Shown here: in pieces, positions 6,224 through 8,422 of the stretch
Numbering within the stretch: the stretch's first letter is position 1
How the letters are laid out: every line of letters starts with the position of its first letter
Assembly (NCBI GenBank): GCA_015222965.1
Contig: JADFWF010000223.1
Span: 1-8,422, forward strand
Reading direction: 5' to 3'
DNA from: Pseudomonadota bacterium
GTDB taxonomy: Bacteria; Pseudomonadota; Gammaproteobacteria; SZUA-229
DNA: 8,422 nt
Program-made: the position numbers and the translations under genes
Notes under the pieces: model-generated
What the model was told of the DNA's origin: nothing
What the model saw: only the letters and a program-made list of their open reading frames with translations
The model's database searches: none

Positions 6224-6248
6224 TCAGCTAGACATTTAATACCTGTTG

Positions 6249-6281
6249 AAAAAAAGACCGGTCGGTGACCGGTCTTTTTTT
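6249..6281. terminator. Strong intrinsic terminator, bidirectional by symmetry
   Basis: A perfect 15-bp inverted repeat: seven A's plus GACCGGTC (6249-6263), loop GGT (6264-6266), then GACCGGTC plus seven T's (6267-6281). The GC-rich 8-bp core followed by a run of seven T's is a textbook Rho-independent terminator, 25 bases after the DUF2892 stop. The A-tract on the left makes it able to work on the opposite strand too. Confidence 0.95.
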
Positions 6282-6330
6282 ATGCTGTATATTTCTTTAA
6301 TTTTTAAAACCAGATAGATGGACACCGAGC

Positions 6331-6684
6331 GTGGAATTTTTTGCTAGAACCAACAACCAGAATCTTGATGAGGACAGTCTAAAGAATCAACTGACCATAG
6401 CGATGTTGCCTGCCTTATGCAGTTCGATCGACTCAGTAATCCTGGATAACAAAGACAGTGGCAGAATTTACTGCGTCTGGGGTGAGTTTGACATTAATCG
6501 CGAAGAAATCGATCATGGAATCCGGTTCACACTGCCGCGCTGCCCTAATGCACTTGCCTGGACGATCACCTATGATGACGATACCAGTGAGATCACCGTC
6601 CACTGCACGATCAATACTGCAGAACCCGATACCGACTTTATCGACACTATCAAACAGTTCGTTGTCGACTGGCAGATAAACTAG
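6331..6684 (+). CDS. Unknown small cysteine-containing protein, 117 residues
   Basis: This is a soluble alpha/beta-looking protein with no signal peptide or membrane helix. Visible landmarks are an N-terminal amphipathic helix (DEDSLKNQLTIAMLPALCSS, 13-32), a short beta element RIYCVWGEFDINREEI (45-60), RFTLPRCPNALAWTIT (65-80) and a C-terminal beta strand plus helix ending FVVDWQIN. The WGEFDI and LPRCPNALAWT segments look like conserved family motifs, but I cannot name the family. Cysteines lie at 30, 48, 71 and 92. GTG 6331 is the likely start: the nearby ATG 6318 is in another frame and stops after nine codons. The ribosome binding site is weak. The gene begins 49 bases after the terminator and so needs its own promoter, which I could not identify. 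It converges on the SulP gene with only 7 bases between the stops. Confidence 0.7.
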   Translation: MEFFARTNNQNLDEDSLKNQLTIAMLPALCSSIDSVILDNKDSGRIYCVWGEFDINREEIDHGIRFTLPRCPNALAWTITYDDDTSEITVHCTINTAEPDTDFIDTIKQFVVDWQIN

Positions 6685-6691
6685 AAAGCTA

Positions 6692-8218
6692 TTACGCCAG
6701 CTTGTCATCCGCCACATGGTAACTCGGATCTTCCAGTCGATTCACTTCAACTAAACTGCCCGCTTTATCCAGCAGTTGTTTACACTCTTCAGATAAGTGA
6801 CGCAGGTGTAATTGCTTGCCCGCCTTAATATATTGCTCAGCTAATGAGTCAATCGCTTCGATGGCCGAATGGTCTGTCACCCTGGAATTCTGGAATTCGA
6901 TAATCACATCAGCCGGATCATCCAGCGGTGAAAATAGTTCACGGAAATTTTTCACCGAGCCAAAAAACAGCGGACCGTTTAACTCATAAACTTTTGATCC
7001 TTTATCATCGATATAACTGTTCACATTGATGTGTTTTGCGTGCTCCCAGGCAAACACCAGCGCAGAGACGATGACACCGACAACAACCGCGATCGCAAGA
7101 TCGGTGGCGACGGTTACACCTGATACCAGCACCAGCACAAAAGCATCATGACGAGGTATCTTGTTAAAGATACGGATGCTCGACCATTCGAAGGTACCCA
7201 TTACCACGATGAACATCACACCGACCAATGCCGCCATCGGAATCTGTTCTATCAGGCTCGAGGCAAACAGGATAAACGCCAGCAGAAAAAGTGCTGCTGA
7301 AACACCTGATAAACGTTTATGACCGCCGGAGTTAACATTAATCATACTCTGACCGATCATGGCGCAACCGCCCATACCACCAAACATGCCTGTTACTGTA
7401 TTGGCGATGCCCTGGCCGACACATTCACGATTACCACGACCACGTGTATTGGTAACTTCATCGATCAGGGTCAATGTCAGCAGAGACTCGATCAAGCCGA
7501 TGGCAGCAAGGATGATCGAATAAGGCAAAATTATTTTTAAGGTTTCCAGGTTGAATGCGACATCAGGAATATGGAACTGCGGCAGCCCTCCTTTGATGGA
7601 AGCAAGATCACCGACAGTATTTGTATTAACATCTAAAAAGATTACCAGCAACGAAACGAATACGATGGCTGCCAGCGAAGAAGGTACTGCGGTGGTAAAT
7701 TTTGGCAGGAATTTAATTATCGCCATGGTCAGCAGAATTAAACCGCCAAATATCATCAATGGCTGACCGCTCATCCACTCCATGGTGCCATCGACATCGA
7801 CCTGAAAGTTCTGCATCTGCGCCAGGAAGATCACGATCGCCAGGCCATTAACAAAACCCAGCATCACCGGATGCGGCACGATACGAATAAACTTACCCAG
7901 TTTCAATATGCCGGCAAGCATCTGAATCAAGCCGGTAACTACCACGGCAGCAAATAGAAATTCCACACCATGATCGGCGACCAGCGAGACCATCACCACC
8001 GCCATGGCACCGGTAGCACCAGAGATCATACCGGGACGGCCGCCAAAGATAGATGCCAGCAAACCCACCATGAAGGCAGCGTACAGGCCCACCAGTGGAT
8101 CTACACCGGCAACAAAAGCAAAAGCCACCGCTTCCGGTACCAGCGCCAAAGCAACGGTTAAGCCGGACAGGATTTCATTTTGTGCACAGACGCGATTTTC
8201 ACATCCTAGTCGGAACAT
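6692..8218 (-). CDS. SulP family inorganic anion transporter with STAS domain
   Basis: A 508-residue inner-membrane transporter of the SLC26/SulP family, which moves sulfate, bicarbonate or dicarboxylates by ion-coupled symport or exchange. The SulP signature begins at ILSGLTVALALVPEAVAFAF (16-35), followed by DPLVGLYAAFMVGL (40-53), GATGAMAVVMVSLV (67-80) and the conserved GQGIANTVTGMFGGMGGCAM (268-287) with IGQSMINVNSGG (288-299). About 11-14 membrane helices end near residue 391. A cytoplasmic STAS domain follows (about 405-495) with EFQNSRVTDHSAIEAIDSL (441-459); His at 450 replaces the Ser of many STAS phosphosites. Length fits the short SulP subgroup. The transported ion is not decidable: no carbonic anhydrase or sulfate-assimilation gene adjoins it. 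The start is minus-strand ATG 8218, supported by the signature position, with only a weak GAG ahead of it. Confidence 0.93.
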   Translation of the reverse strand: MFRLGCENRVCAQNEILSGLTVALALVPEAVAFAFVAGVDPLVGLYAAFMVGLLASIFGGRPGMISGATGAMAVVMVSLVADHGVEFLFAAVVVTGLIQMLAGILKLGKFIRIVPHPVMLGFVNGLAIVIFLAQMQNFQVDVDGTMEWMSGQPLMIFGGLILLTMAIIKFLPKFTTAVPSSLAAIVFVSLLVIFLDVNTNTVGDLASIKGGLPQFHIPDVAFNLETLKIILPYSIILAAIGLIESLLTLTLIDEVTNTRGRGNRECVGQGIANTVTGMFGGMGGCAMIGQSMINVNSGGHKRLSGVSAALFLLAFILFASSLIEQIPMAALVGVMFIVVMGTFEWSSIRIFNKIPRHDAFVLVLVSGVTVATDLAIAVVVGVIVSALVFAWEHAKHINVNSYIDDKGSKVYELNGPLFFGSVKNFRELFSPLDDPADVIIEFQNSRVTDHSAIEAIDSLAEQYIKAGKQLHLRHLSEECKQLLDKAGSLVEVNRLEDPSYHVADDKLA

Positions 8219-8256
8219 AGTTTTTACTCGGCAAATACATGGTTGGAAGGGCGCGA

Positions 8257-8265
8257 ATTGTAGCA
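8257..8265 (-). promoter_or_regulatory. Candidate extended -10 promoter of the SulP gene
   Basis: On the minus strand the sequence reads TGCTACAAT followed by a GC-rich stretch (TCGCGCC), a common form of gammaproteobacterial extended -10 promoter. The start would be near 8250, with a leader of about 31 bases. No good -35 hexamer is seen at 16-18 bp. A second -10-like TATATT lies at 8287-8282 but also lacks a -35. Confidence 0.4.
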
Positions 8266-8321
8266 GACGCCCGAGAGAGCGAATATAACCCTATCGGTGT
8301 ATAAAGATTGACACCAAAGAA

Positions 8322-8337
8322 TGGCTGTTAACGGCCA
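8322..8337. repeat. Near-perfect 16-bp palindrome upstream of the SulP gene
   Basis: TGGCTGTTAACGGCCA is symmetric except for one base pair (positions 5 and 12), with GTTAAC at the centre. It is 104 bp upstream of the SulP start and about 80 bp upstream of the predicted transcription start, a plausible but unproven operator position. Confidence 0.35.
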
Positions 8338-8351
8338 GGAAGAGAAGTTGG

Positions 8352-8376
8352 CAGTTTGCAGTCATCAGTTTGCAGT
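8352..8376. repeat. Two direct copies of an 11-bp repeat
   Basis: CAGTTTGCAGT occurs at 8352-8362 and 8366-8376, with a period of 14. Short CAGT-rich tandem repeats of this type occur between genes in several gammaproteobacteria (recalled generally). The rest of 8219-8422 holds the sulP promoter candidates and palindrome; from 8377 to the window end I see no gene. Confidence 0.6.
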
Positions 8377-8422
8377 AAAAGCAAACCCCATCGTCTGCGC
8401 CGCTGAAAACACAGGTTTTTAG

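Noticed and set aside
6881..6900. Tandem GGAATTC repeats inside the SulP gene
   Set aside because: They encode the normal STAS segment EFQNS; chance repetition.
7319..8288. Plus-strand frames opposite the SulP gene
   Set aside because: They are shadows of a clearly recognised transporter gene, with compositions unlike real proteins.

Overview
The window reads as ordinary chromosomal DNA of a free-living gammaproteobacterium, moderately AT-leaning. The basis is the protein families (a YqhA/UPF0114 membrane protein very close to the enterobacterial version, YihY/BrkB, an E. coli-like Crp/Fnr fold and a SulP transporter) and the promoter style. No species can be named from the sequence alone. 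I see no transposase, integrase, tRNA, rRNA or CRISPR array. Gene density is high, and the only gene-poor stretches are short and partly explained by regulatory sites or a broken gene.

Layout: (1) 1-378, the 3' part of a yqhA-like gene entering from the left, followed by a small unknown protein gene (399-641). (2) 661-2367, two minus-strand genes: a cytoplasmic thioredoxin fused to HEAT-like helical repeats, then a family 2 glycosyltransferase. (3) Divergent from these across only 33 bp, a plus-strand pair: an exported protein with two thioredoxin domains, each with CxxC, and a YihY/BrkB membrane protein with an extra C-terminal winged-helix-like domain (2401-4777). (4) 4941-6281, a Crp/Fnr-family regulator, a frame-disrupted unknown reading frame overlapping its 3' end, a small DUF2892-type membrane protein, and a very strong intrinsic terminator. 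(5) 6331-8218, a small unknown protein converging on a SulP-STAS anion transporter. (6) 8219-8422, the sulP promoter region and an uncharacterised flank with a short direct repeat.

The most coherent functional unit is the Crp/Fnr regulator plus the DUF2892 gene. Upstream of the DUF2892 gene lies a near-perfect 24-bp palindrome containing TGTAA-N6-TCACA. It is centred 41.5 bp upstream of the start point predicted from an extended -10 element, which is the classical geometry of class II CRP/FNR activation. The regulator's recognition helix carries R-E-x-x-S-R, compatible with TGTGA-type half-sites. I infer that the regulator activates this gene directly. The neighbouring reading frame (5611-5911) looks protein-like in two frames joined by one shift, so it is a recent pseudogene, a sequencing error, or (less likely) a recoded gene.

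The two thioredoxin-type genes point to a divergently arranged thiol-redox pair, one protein in the cytoplasm and one outside it. Their substrates cannot be told from the sequence. I found no clearly new multi-gene defence or mobile system.
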